From: Paracoccus limosus
GTDB lineage: Bacteria; Pseudomonadota; Alphaproteobacteria; Rhodobacterales; Rhodobacteraceae
Direction of reading: 5' to 3'
DNA length: 64,000 bases
NCBI RefSeq assembly: GCF_009711185.1
Contig: NZ_WMIF01000001.1
Location: 62,001-126,000 of the forward strand
Part shown: piece after piece, positions 1 to 9,060 of the stretch
Layout: every line of letters begins with the position of its first letter
How positions within the stretch are numbered: the stretch's first letter is position 1
Notes under the pieces: model-generated
What the model was told of the DNA's origin: nothing
Database searches by the model: none
The model's input: the letters and a program-made list of their open reading frames with translations, nothing else
Position numbers and translations under genes: made by a program

Positions 1-992
1 CCGAAAACGCCGAGGTGATCCGGCTGCAATCCAAGGCGCCCTATATCGGTACGCTCAAGCAGTTTCAGGGGCTGGAGTCGGTCTGGGCCAAGGCCAACAG
101 CACGACCGCGCCGTTCATCCCCTACAACCCCGACCCGGCGGCGCCGGGTCGACCCCAGCGCGAACAGCCGCCGGTGCCATCGCAGGCTTTCCTGAGCGAG
201 ATCCAGCTGGCCGCCGAGGACATGAAGCGCACCACGGGCATTTACGATGCCAGCCTCGGGGCTAAATCGAATGAGACGAGCGGCGTTGCCATCCAGCAGC
301 GCCAGCAGGAGGCTGAGCAGGCGAATAGCGTCTACGCCGACAACGTGGCCAAGGCAGTGGCGCGCGCTGGCCGCATCTTGGTCGACATGATCCCCCGGGT
401 CTATGACACGCAGCGCATGGTCCGCATCCTCGGTGAGGACGACGAGGAAAAGCTGGTCACGATCAACAGCGTCGCTCTGACGCAAACCGGGGTGCAGCCG
501 GTCAATGACGTGACCATCGGCAAATACGATGTGCGCCTGTCGGTCGGCCCGAACTACCAGACCAAGCGAGAGCAGGCCGCCGAGGGCATGGCCGCATTCG
601 TGCAGGCTTACCCGGCCGCCGCGCCGCTGATCGGCGACCTTTACGTCAAAGCGCAGGAGTGGCCCGAAGCCGACCGCATCGCCGAGCGCCTGAAACGCGC
701 CGTGCCACCGAACGTGCTGGGCGAGGACGATCAGGACCAGTCACCAGAGGCGCAGGCGCAGCGTCAGCAGGCGATGCAGCAGCAGGCCCAGCAGGCGCAG
801 ATGCAGCAAGGCGCCGCGCAGATCGACTTGGCAGAAAAGCAGGCGCGGGCGCGCAAGGCCGACGCCGATGCCGTCAAAGCTGAGGCCGAGGCCGAAAAGG
901 CCCAGCTTGAGCTGATGCAGATGAGGGCCGCCATGGCCATCGGAATGCCGGTGAACCCGGTTCTAGCCCCGCAGGGCATCCCCACCAACTGA
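1..992 (+). CDS. P22-like portal protein, C-terminal part (5' truncated by window)
   Basis: The reading frame is open to the left edge (codons from base 3 read E-N-A-E before the GTG at 15), so the gene begins outside the window. About 330 codons are visible, against roughly 725 residues in P22 gp1. The stretch around TGIYDASLGAKSNETSG is typical of P22-type portals. The last ~80 residues are Gln/Ala-rich and then a charged coiled coil, corresponding to the helical barrel that points into the capsid. The portal forms the dodecameric DNA gate at one capsid vertex. Scaffold and coat genes follow immediately, which supports the call. Confidence 0.9.
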   Translation, partial: ENAEVIRLQSKAPYIGTLKQFQGLESVWAKANSTTAPFIPYNPDPAAPGRPQREQPPVPSQAFLSEIQLAAEDMKRTTGIYDASLGAKSNETSGVAIQQRQQEAEQANSVYADNVAKAVARAGRILVDMIPRVYDTQRMVRILGEDDEEKLVTINSVALTQTGVQPVNDVTIGKYDVRLSVGPNYQTKREQAAEGMAAFVQAYPAAAPLIGDLYVKAQEWPEADRIAERLKRAVPPNVLGEDDQDQSPEAQAQRQQAMQQQAQQAQMQQGAAQIDLAEKQARARKADADAVKAEAEAEKAQLELMQMRAAMAIGMPVNPVLAPQGIPTN

Positions 993-1003
993 CAGAGGAC
1001 GCT

Positions 1004-1840
1004 ATGAGCGACGAGCAAGAGCTGGCCCCAGAGGCCGGCCAAGAAGTCGTGGCCGATGCCCAAGCGGCAGAAGGTCAGGTGAAAGACCAGACCGCCGAGG
1101 ATCAGACGGACGGCGAGCAGCCGGACGAAGAATCCGAGGATGAGAAGCGGCGCAAGGAAAGCGCCAAAGAGCGGCGAGATCGCGACAAGGCGTATAAGCA
1201 GCGCCTGCGTGACGAGGCAGACAGCGCGCGGAAGCGGGCAGACGAAGCCGAAAGCCGCCGTGAATCCATCATTCGCGCTGGACAACAGGGGGAAGCCCCT
1301 CGGCGCGAGCAATTCAGCGACCCCGCAGAATATGTGGCAGCCCAAGCCATCTGGAAGTGGCAACAGTCGGCAGCCCAGCACGCAGCGGGTGAGGCAAACA
1401 GCGCAGCAGAGCGCGAGCGCCAGCAGGCCGAACAGTTCGAGTTGGCAGAACGGCAAATTGCGCAGCAGCAGTGGACCGAGCAGCTGGTCGAAGCACGCAT
1501 GAAGTATGCGGATTTCGATGCGGTGGCGCTCGCGCCCGACGTGCCCATCACCGAGGGCATTGCCGACATCATCCGCAGCTCCGACGCTGCGGCTGATCTG
1601 GCGTATTACCTCGGCCAGAACCGCGCAGAGGCCATGCGCATCGCGCAGATGCCGCCCATGTCGGCGGCCCGCGAGCTTGGCCGCATCGAAGCGTCGCTGA
1701 CTGCCCCGAAACCCCGCACCGCAAGCACGGCTCCGCCGCCCATAACGCCCGGGAAGGCCTCGGGATCTGGCGCGAAGTCCCCCGACAAAATGTCCGCTGA
1801 GGAATACCGCGCATGGCGCGAGTCCGGCGGCAAATTCTGA
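1004..1840 (+). CDS. Phage capsid scaffolding protein (P22 gp8-like)
   Basis: This 278-aa protein is extremely charged and helical. It has an acidic N-terminus (residues 1-45), a long Lys/Arg/Glu coiled-coil stretch (45-95) and a Gln/Ala/Glu-rich middle. It ends in a short conserved-looking tail, SAEEYRAWRESG. P22 gp8 is 303 aa, similarly charged, with a C-terminal coat-binding helix. The protein should direct procapsid assembly from inside the shell and leave before DNA packaging. The position between portal and coat is the standard place for scaffold, and the identification rests on position, composition and tail motif rather than strong sequence identity. It starts 11 bases after the portal stop. 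Confidence 0.82.
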   Translation: MSDEQELAPEAGQEVVADAQAAEGQVKDQTAEDQTDGEQPDEESEDEKRRKESAKERRDRDKAYKQRLRDEADSARKRADEAESRRESIIRAGQQGEAPRREQFSDPAEYVAAQAIWKWQQSAAQHAAGEANSAAERERQQAEQFELAERQIAQQQWTEQLVEARMKYADFDAVALAPDVPITEGIADIIRSSDAAADLAYYLGQNRAEAMRIAQMPPMSAARELGRIEASLTAPKPRTASTAPPPITPGKASGSGAKSPDKMSAEEYRAWRESGGKF

Positions 1841-1851
1841 GGAAATAGGCC

Positions 1852-3084
1852 ATGGCCAACACGTTTCTAACCCCGAGCGTTTTCGCTCAAGAAGGGCTGA
1901 TGCACCTCGAAAACGAGCTGGTGCTGGGGAATGTCGTTCACACCGACTATTCCGCCGAGTTCAGCCACAAGGGCGACACGATCAGCATCCGCCGCCCGAC
2001 GCAATACCTGGGCCAGAACGACAACCTGGACATCACCGGGTATCGCGAGGACATCACCCAGGGCAAAACCACGATCAGCATGAACCGGACGGTCTCGATC
2101 CCGGTCAAGATCGGCGCCAAGGACCGCACGCTGTCGTTTGATCGTCTGTCCGAAGACGTGATCCGTCCGGCGGTGATCCGCATGAAGGATCGGATCGAAA
2201 ACGAGCTGTCGCAGCTCTATCGCCAGCTCTATTGGTATGCTGGCGTGCCCGGCACCCCGCTGACCTCGTTCGATCAGCTGGCCCAAGCCGGCGCACAGAT
2301 GACCGAGGTTGCGATCCCGAACAGCGACCGCAGCGCGTTCCATGCTCCGACGACTGCTGCCAAGCTGGCGAACGAGGTCAAAAACGTCTACGTGACCGAC
2401 AAGGCCAAGAAGGCGTTCGAGAAAGCGCAGGTGGGTTACTACGCGGGCTTCGACAACTACGAGACGGCCTATGCCCCGACCCACACCGCAGGCACCGGCA
2501 CCGGTACGCCCGTCGTGAACGGCGCGAACCAAGGCGTGACCTATGATGTAGCCAAGGACAGCTGGTCCCAGACGCTGAACACCAACGGATGGACGAACAG
2601 CGTCACCGGCATTCTGCGCGCCGGCGACGTGTTCACCATTGCGGGCGTCAACTCGGTCAACCCCGTCTCGAAAGCGGATACGGGCCGGCTGCAAACGTTC
2701 GTCGTGATGGCCGATGCCAACTCGGGCGCCTCGACCGGCCCGGCGGCGCTGACCATCTCGCCGCCGATCATCCCGACCGGCGCTTACCAGACCGTCACGG
2801 CGGTGCCCGCTGCTGGCGCCGCCATCACGGTCGTGTCGGGCACCGCCGGCGTCCGCAGCAAGCAGTCGCTGCTGCTGGCTCCCAAGTGCTTCGCTCTGGT
2901 CACGCGCGCGCTGGATATCCCCAACGGTTCCGGCCTGAAAACCTCGACCAAAGCCGGCAACAAGACCGTCATCTCGGTGTCGGAGTTTGTCGACGGCAAC
3001 ACGCTCGACCAGACCTTCCGCTTCGACATTCTGTTCGGCGTGAAGGTTCTGGACCAGCGCTTGGGTATGCGCTTCGGCCAGTAA
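1852..3084 (+). CDS. Major capsid (coat) protein, P22 gp5-like
   Basis: At 410 aa it is close to the 430 aa of P22 gp5. The N-terminus (MANTFLTPSVFAQEGL) and the segment running through residues 20-130 (SHKGDTISIRRP, DRTLSFDRLSEDVIRP) have the look of P22-type coat proteins of the HK97 fold. A Gly/Thr/Asn-rich region around residues 195-290 is the likely inserted domain. The protein builds the icosahedral shell around the scaffold. A strong intrinsic terminator follows 7 bases after the stop, so coat expression can be set apart from the downstream tail genes. Confidence 0.92.
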   Translation: MANTFLTPSVFAQEGLMHLENELVLGNVVHTDYSAEFSHKGDTISIRRPTQYLGQNDNLDITGYREDITQGKTTISMNRTVSIPVKIGAKDRTLSFDRLSEDVIRPAVIRMKDRIENELSQLYRQLYWYAGVPGTPLTSFDQLAQAGAQMTEVAIPNSDRSAFHAPTTAAKLANEVKNVYVTDKAKKAFEKAQVGYYAGFDNYETAYAPTHTAGTGTGTPVVNGANQGVTYDVAKDSWSQTLNTNGWTNSVTGILRAGDVFTIAGVNSVNPVSKADTGRLQTFVVMADANSGASTGPAALTISPPIIPTGAYQTVTAVPAAGAAITVVSGTAGVRSKQSLLLAPKCFALVTRALDIPNGSGLKTSTKAGNKTVISVSEFVDGNTLDQTFRFDILFGVKVLDQRLGMRFGQ

Positions 3085-3091
3085 CCCATCC

Positions 3092-3118
3092 GGCGGGGCC
3101 TGAGCGCCCCGCCTTTTT
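3092..3118 (+). terminator. Rho-independent terminator after coat gene
   Basis: GGCGGGGC (3092-3099) pairs perfectly with GCCCCGCC (3106-3113) around a 6-nt loop and is followed by five T. It lies directly after the coat stop and before the gp4-like gene. In the late operon it probably acts as an attenuator under an antitermination regime. Confidence 0.85.
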
Positions 3119-3136
3119 CATTTCCCGAGAGTCGCC

Positions 3137-3643
3137 ATGCAGACAACGAGCGAGATCATTCTCCGCGCGCTGCGGCGCATTGGCGTCGTGGCATCGGACG
3201 AGCCGGCCACGGCGGACCAGACCGCTAGCGGCCTCGATGCCCTGAACGAGATCGGCCAGTCGTTCCGCGTGAATGGCGTCCAGTTCGACATGCCGATCCT
3301 CGGGCCCGCGACGCAGATGCCAATCGACAGCCCGTGCCTCGCTGCATTCCAGACGATTCTGGCCGCGCGCTTGGCCGAGGAGTTCGGGCAGCCCGGCCCC
3401 GACCCGGCCCCGGCGTGGGCGCAGATTGCCGCCTATTACTATGAGCCAGTTCTCAGCGGACTTTTTGATCTGACCCGCACCGCCTCGCAGCGCCGCCGGC
3501 ACAGCATCATCATGTGCCCGGGCTTCGCCGGCGCGCCACCTGCGCCACCGCCACCGCCCCCCATCATCCCCACCGCTTGGACGGACGCGACCCCGTGGTC
3601 TGACGCCGCCGCGTGGGATGACAGCATCCAGTGGAGCATCTGA
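3137..3643 (+). CDS. Tail accessory factor / DNA stabilisation protein (P22 gp4-like)
   Basis: The protein is 168 aa, against 166 aa for P22 gp4, and sits directly after the coat gene as in P22. The N-terminal ~125 residues (EIILRALRRIGV, GLDALNEIG, AAYYYEPVLSG) look like the helical gp4 core that binds the portal ring and starts the tail. The C-terminus is unusual: a Pro run (PPAPPPPPP) followed by four Trp-Asp motifs at about 6-residue spacing (AWTD, PWSD, AWDD, QWS). That tail could be an adaptor for the inserted fibre proteins encoded next. It ends one base before the next gene's ATG. Confidence 0.85.
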   Translation: MQTTSEIILRALRRIGVVASDEPATADQTASGLDALNEIGQSFRVNGVQFDMPILGPATQMPIDSPCLAAFQTILAARLAEEFGQPGPDPAPAWAQIAAYYYEPVLSGLFDLTRTASQRRRHSIIMCPGFAGAPPAPPPPPPIIPTAWTDATPWSDAAAWDDSIQWSI

Positions 3644-3644
3644 C

Positions 3645-5735
3645 ATGCCGCAGTTGACGCTGCCCACCACGCTTGGCGCCGTGCGTCAGGCGATGAACCT
3701 GAATGGCCTGCCGAAGAACAATTTCGCGGCGCTCAGCGGCCCGACTACCGGCGACAACTCCGGCGCCGGTTATGAGGTCGGCTCGCGCTGGATCAACATC
3801 AGCACGAACCAGAAATGGACCCTTACCGCGATCAACGGGACGGTCGCGACGTGGATGCCAGATGTTTCGGCCGCGTCCGGCGGGTCATATGACGACTCGG
3901 AGCTGCGCGGCCTGATTTCTGGGAATGCTGCTGCGACCAGCGCCCTTGCTGTTCGCGTCGACACGACCGAAACCTCCGTCGCGGCGCTGAACAGCCTGAC
4001 AGGGCAGCATACCACCCAGATCAGCAACCTGACTTCCCGGGTGGTAGCGCTGGAGGCGGGCGGCGGCTCCGGCGGCACCATCCCGTCCGACGTGCCGCGC
4101 ACCCAGAGCAACCCGACCACTGCCGCGCCCGCTGCGCCGTGGGTGAACTCGGTGCTGATGCGGTTTGGCGGGACGGATCTGCCAATTCCGGTGGGCTTCC
4201 AAAGCGCGCTCGATGTCCGGGCCTTCGGCACGATCACGATGCAGGAGCTGACCACGGCGGCGCCAGAACTCACCTCTGCACAGCTGGCAGCAAATACGGC
4301 TGCGCTGCGCGCGGCTGAGGATTGGGCCTTCGCAAACGGCGGGTTCGTTCAGCTTCCCGGCGGCATGATCGATATTGAAGGAGCGATCACCTATCGCGCC
4401 GGCGTCGGCTTTGGCGGCAATGGCGAGCATCATACCGCCGTGCGCCAGCGCCTGATCCCGCGTTCTGCCGCCGATATTACGGCGGGACTGCGCTATACCG
4501 ATGTGTTCGTTGCCCACCCAACCCTCGGCGCCGGGTTCAACACCTTCCGCGACATGATCATTCATGGCGGCTGGGAAAGCCTGAAAGAATACGAGGGCTC
4601 GACCGGCGGCGTGTGGGAGTTCGATCTCGCGACCACGGAGCAAAAGGGGCTGGCCTTCGGCACGCTCGGGTCGTCGGTTGGCACCATCGGAGACGGCCCC
4701 GGTCCATCGAAATTCTGGCCGAACGGCGGCTCCGATAGTCAGAACCGATTGGATCACCTGCTGATCGTGCGATGCAAAGGCTATGGCCTTCATGCTGTGG
4801 GCCGTGGCGAAATGATGGTGAACGCGCTCTGGACGCAGCGTTGCGGGCGCAACGGCATGTTCACCGACATGGCGGACAGCTGGTATTCCAACATCACCTG
4901 TTCGACCAGCGGCGACAGCGCTATCAAGTTCGGATCGGGGGCCAGCAATGCGCGGGGCGCGCTATTCAAGGGCTGGTATGCGGGCTGCTACAAGTCGTCC
5001 GAGGTCATCGGTGCCGGGTTGGAGCTGGAAGCCGACGGCGCGCAGAACATCTATCTCGACAGCATGACCACGCAGGATACTTGGGGGCCCGGCATCGTGG
5101 CGCGGGCCAATAAGGGCGTTACGATCCGCGGGCATATTGATGAGGCGGGCGGTGGCCGGCTGCTTGGATCCGGCTTGGGTTACACCGGAACGCGCACCTT
5201 GCCCCGCTGCGACATTCGCCTGCCGGGCCCGTTCCGACGGTCCCTCATCGACGTGACGCGCACCGGCGGCGCACGGCAAGGTGCAGGAAACCACCCCTAT
5301 CTGATCGACATGTCGGGCTCCGGCATCGAACACAGCACGATCATCATTCGGGGCACGGCAACAGAGACGCAGGGCGGCACCACGACCACGCTGGACACGG
5401 CTTCCGGCTCGGTGGCGACCGGCGGGACCAAGGCAAACGGCGTGCTCATGTCCTCTGGCTATACCAACGCCAAGCGGCACAATGAGGTGACCTTCAACGG
5501 CAAGTTGGTCCACGGCAAGCGCACGCTGACGGAGCTGGCCGACGCGACGCATGGCATCAACGATCCGCTCTATGGACCCGACGAGTGCGTGACCGAGTTC
5601 GGCGCGCCGGCATTCCGCAAGGCGACCGAGGTTGGCGGCGGATGGGAGGTTCAGCCGATCACCGTGACGCAGGCGCAATACAATGCCCTGACGACTGACC
5701 AGCAGTCGCGCGGCAATTTCGTAATCACGGCCTGA
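3645..5735 (+). CDS. Phage tailspike-like protein with probable beta-helix
   Basis: The start was set at the ATG at 3645, directly after the gp4-like stop, because an in-frame ATG at 3618 would overlap that gene by 26 bases. The product is 696 aa. Residues 1-75 resemble a virion-attachment head domain, residues 85-150 a trimerisation coiled coil, and residues ~185-620 a right-handed parallel beta-helix of the pectate-lyase type (GGFVQLPGGMIDIEG, repeated short Gly/Asn/Ser turns). Such spikes bind and often cleave surface polysaccharide. No catalytic residues can be named from the sequence. The last residues (TTDQQSRGNFVITA) resemble C-terminal tips seen in other phage fibres. Confidence 0.78.
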   Translation: MPQLTLPTTLGAVRQAMNLNGLPKNNFAALSGPTTGDNSGAGYEVGSRWINISTNQKWTLTAINGTVATWMPDVSAASGGSYDDSELRGLISGNAAATSALAVRVDTTETSVAALNSLTGQHTTQISNLTSRVVALEAGGGSGGTIPSDVPRTQSNPTTAAPAAPWVNSVLMRFGGTDLPIPVGFQSALDVRAFGTITMQELTTAAPELTSAQLAANTAALRAAEDWAFANGGFVQLPGGMIDIEGAITYRAGVGFGGNGEHHTAVRQRLIPRSAADITAGLRYTDVFVAHPTLGAGFNTFRDMIIHGGWESLKEYEGSTGGVWEFDLATTEQKGLAFGTLGSSVGTIGDGPGPSKFWPNGGSDSQNRLDHLLIVRCKGYGLHAVGRGEMMVNALWTQRCGRNGMFTDMADSWYSNITCSTSGDSAIKFGSGASNARGALFKGWYAGCYKSSEVIGAGLELEADGAQNIYLDSMTTQDTWGPGIVARANKGVTIRGHIDEAGGGRLLGSGLGYTGTRTLPRCDIRLPGPFRRSLIDVTRTGGARQGAGNHPYLIDMSGSGIEHSTIIIRGTATETQGGTTTTLDTASGSVATGGTKANGVLMSSGYTNAKRHNEVTFNGKLVHGKRTLTELADATHGINDPLYGPDECVTEFGAPAFRKATEVGGGWEVQPITVTQAQYNALTTDQQSRGNFVITA

Positions 5736-5745
5736 GGGGATCGAC

Positions 5746-8700
5746 ATGCCCTATCGGACCATGAGCGGAACTGTCGGGAATGCCCTGCGCGGCACTGTCT
5801 CGACCATCGTCGGGCTGGCTCTGGCCGGGGTCATGGCGTGGCAAAGCGGCTCCACCCCCACGGCCCCCGTCAACACAGCCCCACCCGCGATCACAGGCAC
5901 CCCGCAGGTCGGGCAGGCCCTGACCGCGTTCGACGGCACGTTCAGCGGCACCGCGCCCATCACCATCGCGCGGCGCTGGCAGTATTCGGCGGATGGCTCG
6001 ACCGGCTGGACCACGATCAGCGGTGCCACGGGCGCGACCTATACGCCCGCCGCCGCTCGGCAGGGGCAGTATATCCGCGTGCAGGTGCAGGCCAGCAACG
6101 CGGCAGGGTCCAGCGCGTGGATCTCGTCGGCTGCGGTCGGGCCGGTGGCTGCGGCTGCCGGTGCGACGGGTCTGCTCAGCGGCACGACATGGCCAAGCCA
6201 GCCACAGGCGCAGCCGGCGAACCTGATCCCGGAGAATGCGCGGCTTTTCGCGACCTCGGCGCCCTACGGCACCGGGTTTACAGGCGTGACGTTCGGCAGC
6301 ACGGGTGCGGTGTTCGACGGCAGCAACGCATCATCGACCGTGATGACGATCACATTGCCGACAGCCCTCGTGGCGGGTCGGCGCTACGGCCTGCTGTTCG
6401 GAATGCCGGAACGGACGGCTGGGACGGTGAGTGTGGCGCTGATGCCGGGCGCGGTCGCTCCGGCTGGCGCGAGTTTCACAGCGGCGCGGAATTTTACTCG
6501 CTATTTCACCGCGACCCAAGCGCACACCTCGGTGAGAATTACTGTCACGGGCGGCTCGGCCCTGCGGATGAACTATATCCAGCTCGTGGATATGACGGCC
6601 CTGCTGGCGAAAAAGCAGCGCGTCGTGTTCATCTTCGATGCACAATCCAACATCGTCGGTGCCGAAAGCTCGGACGTAGACTGGTCCATCGACACGCCTG
6701 AGCCGCGTGCGCTCTATATCCCTGGCGTGGCAAACGCGCCATTCGGGGCGGTGCTCGATGGCAATGGCGTCGGGATGCCATTGCTCGTGCAAGATCCGCT
6801 CCAGCACAGCACCACGAACAGCGGCGGCGGCCCAATGGGGTCTTTTGTGAAGCGGATGTGCGAATGGCTCGCGGATGACGAGGTGCTCGTGCTCGTGGCT
6901 GTCGGATGGGCCGGTCAGGGGCGGCTGAACAGCGGTTACTGGAACCGCGATGGTGCGGATTATCGCGCCTGGACGAATATGCTGACGCAGTTGCGCGGCA
7001 CCATGGCGCAAGCCTCGACCGGATCGACGGTATGCGGCGCGCTCCAGTGCGGCCATGAGGCTGACATCAGCGTCAACAGCGCCACGCTGCTGCCGGCTGC
7101 AGTCGAGCGAGACATTGCGGATCTGCGCGCTGAGTTCGGCGACTTCCCGGTGGTGATGATGGAAATCGGGAATGCCACGCCCAACGCGAACCAGATCGCG
7201 CAACAGGACGCCATGGAGGCGCTGGCCGGGCGCCTGGCTCGCTGCGCATATATCCGGCGACCGGCTGGCGCGACTTTCAGGCCGGACGGGGTGCATTACG
7301 ATCAGGCGACGAACCGCATTCGAGGGGCTGCGGCGGCTGACAAGTTGCTGGAAATCAACTATGGCGCACCGAAACCCAGCACCGGCGGCGGCGCTATTGC
7401 AGGGACGCTGACCAATCCGGCGACATCGATGAACCTGACATGGCAGCCCCCCTATGCTATGGCGCATAGCCCGTGGCTCAACTGGCTCAAGGTCGGGTCG
7501 GATTGGGAAAACCGGGCGGGGCTGCAATCTGCTGGCCATATCAACGCCAAGGGCGCGGTCGTTTCGCTGCCAAGTTCCGGTGAGGTCGGCGCCTATATCT
7601 TCCGCGATATGCCGGCCCCTGCCGGCGGGGTGGTCAGCGGGCGCTTCCGTCTGACTTGGACTGGCTCGGGCACGATCTCGGTTTTCCATGCCCAAAACAC
7701 CACGCAGGTCGGCCCGAACGAAATCCGCTTCGATTATACGGCTACGGGCAACTCTCTGGTCTATCTGCGCGTCGACTCTGTCACCTCTGGGCCGCTGGAC
7801 AACTTCGCCTTGGTCCATGTGGACGACATTGCTGCCTATGATGGCGGCCAGCGGTGGCGCTCGTCATGGCTGGACATCATCCGCAACCAGCGCATTCTGC
7901 GGTTCAAGGACTGGCAGATGATCGACAACTACACCGGGCCGACTGCCTGGGCCAACCGGACGCCTGCCGGGTCGTTCAGCTATCAGGTGCCTAACGGTGT
8001 GCCGCTGGAGGAAATGCTGGACCTCTGCGCGGTGATCGGCGCTGATCCGTGGTTCTGCATGGCCCATACTTGGCCCGCCTCGTATCAGCAGAGCTTCGCA
8101 ACGTTCGTCCGCGACAACCTGCGCAGCCAGTCGCATGTTCATACCGAGTTCAGCAACAAAATCTGGGACTTCAACCTATCCCAAGCCAGCGAGTTGCGGG
8201 ATGAGGCGATGGCGACCAGCGCGACCTTCACCGACAGCGATTGGCCTGAATGGTATGGCGGGCGGATGGCTGAGATGGCGCAGATCTGGCGTTCAGTCTG
8301 GACCGGCGCCAATGCGGCGCGGTTGCACACGGTGTTCCAGTGCTGGACCGACAACGAGGGGTTGGATCAAGCCATGCTGGACGCGCCGAAATGGCGTGCC
8401 CTGACCTCGGCGCAGCGCCCCGGCTGGCCAACTGGCCGCGCGCTGCCGTCAAGCTACATGACGGATTATGCGGTTCATGGCGTGCTGGACGGCAACCTGC
8501 GATATGAGGATGAGGCCGGCAACCCGAACCCGACACTGGCGGGATGGATCAGCAGCTACACGAGCGGCACCAGAACGCTGGCACAAGTCCACCAGTTGAT
8601 GGCCGAGCAGTGCACGGATCTGCGGCATATCCCCAGCTCCTACGGTGATGGGCGGACGGTCGTCGGTGAGCGCAATCGCTGGATCTACCACAAGGGTAAG

Positions 8701-9060
8701 GCGGATGAGCGTGGGCTGAAGCTGATCATGTATGAGGGCGGCACCCATCTGGTGACCCCGCCCAGCCGGGTCAATAACGCGACCTGGAACCTCGTGTTCA
8801 ACTCCTTCCATATGTCGCAGCCATGGGCTGATACGTTCGATGCGGTGATGACCAACTGGTTCACCTTGACAGGCGATGCGGTGTTCAACCGCATGTGCGA
8901 CGTGCTGCCGCAAGGCCCCTATCACAATGAGGGGCTCTATCGCTTCATCGGCGACAACAACCCGCAAATCCCGATGTGGAATGCACAGATGGCGGCGCAT
9001 ACCGGCCCGGCCGGTCGCGGCGCGGGTGATTTCGTCGGCACATATGAGGCGACGCCATGA
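5746..9060 (+). CDS. Multi-domain tail protein: Ig-like, SASA-type esterase and glycoside-hydrolase-like domains
   Basis: This is a 1104-aa protein. Residues 1-35 hold a hydrophobic segment, and residues 42-135 an Ig/Fn-like domain (RRWQYSADGSTGWTTISG, RVQVQASNAAGSS). A beta-sandwich follows at 160-285. Residues 290-540 read as a sialate-O-acetylesterase (SASA/SGNH-type) domain, with FDAQSN at 297-302 carrying the nucleophile Ser and PDGVHYD at 513-519 carrying the Asp/His pair. Residues ~700-1090 look like a glycoside-hydrolase-related barrel, with HTEFSNKIWDF near 800-809. It lies between the spike and gp10-like genes, so it is probably virion-borne and modifies or degrades surface polysaccharide. 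Substrate is unknown. Confidence 0.75.
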   Translation: MPYRTMSGTVGNALRGTVSTIVGLALAGVMAWQSGSTPTAPVNTAPPAITGTPQVGQALTAFDGTFSGTAPITIARRWQYSADGSTGWTTISGATGATYTPAAARQGQYIRVQVQASNAAGSSAWISSAAVGPVAAAAGATGLLSGTTWPSQPQAQPANLIPENARLFATSAPYGTGFTGVTFGSTGAVFDGSNASSTVMTITLPTALVAGRRYGLLFGMPERTAGTVSVALMPGAVAPAGASFTAARNFTRYFTATQAHTSVRITVTGGSALRMNYIQLVDMTALLAKKQRVVFIFDAQSNIVGAESSDVDWSIDTPEPRALYIPGVANAPFGAVLDGNGVGMPLLVQDPLQHSTTNSGGGPMGSFVKRMCEWLADDEVLVLVAVGWAGQGRLNSGYWNRDGADYRAWTNMLTQLRGTMAQASTGSTVCGALQCGHEADISVNSATLLPAAVERDIADLRAEFGDFPVVMMEIGNATPNANQIAQQDAMEALAGRLARCAYIRRPAGATFRPDGVHYDQATNRIRGAAAADKLLEINYGAPKPSTGGGAIAGTLTNPATSMNLTWQPPYAMAHSPWLNWLKVGSDWENRAGLQSAGHINAKGAVVSLPSSGEVGAYIFRDMPAPAGGVVSGRFRLTWTGSGTISVFHAQNTTQVGPNEIRFDYTATGNSLVYLRVDSVTSGPLDNFALVHVDDIAAYDGGQRWRSSWLDIIRNQRILRFKDWQMIDNYTGPTAWANRTPAGSFSYQVPNGVPLEEMLDLCAVIGADPWFCMAHTWPASYQQSFATFVRDNLRSQSHVHTEFSNKIWDFNLSQASELRDEAMATSATFTDSDWPEWYGGRMAEMAQIWRSVWTGANAARLHTVFQCWTDNEGLDQAMLDAPKWRALTSAQRPGWPTGRALPSSYMTDYAVHGVLDGNLRYEDEAGNPNPTLAGWISSYTSGTRTLAQVHQLMAEQCTDLRHIPSSYGDGRTVVGERNRWIYHKGKADERGLKLIMYEGGTHLVTPPSRVNNATWNLVFNSFHMSQPWADTFDAVMTNWFTLTGDAVFNRMCDVLPQGPYHNEGLYRFIGDNNPQIPMWNAQMAAHTGPAGRGAGDFVGTYEATP

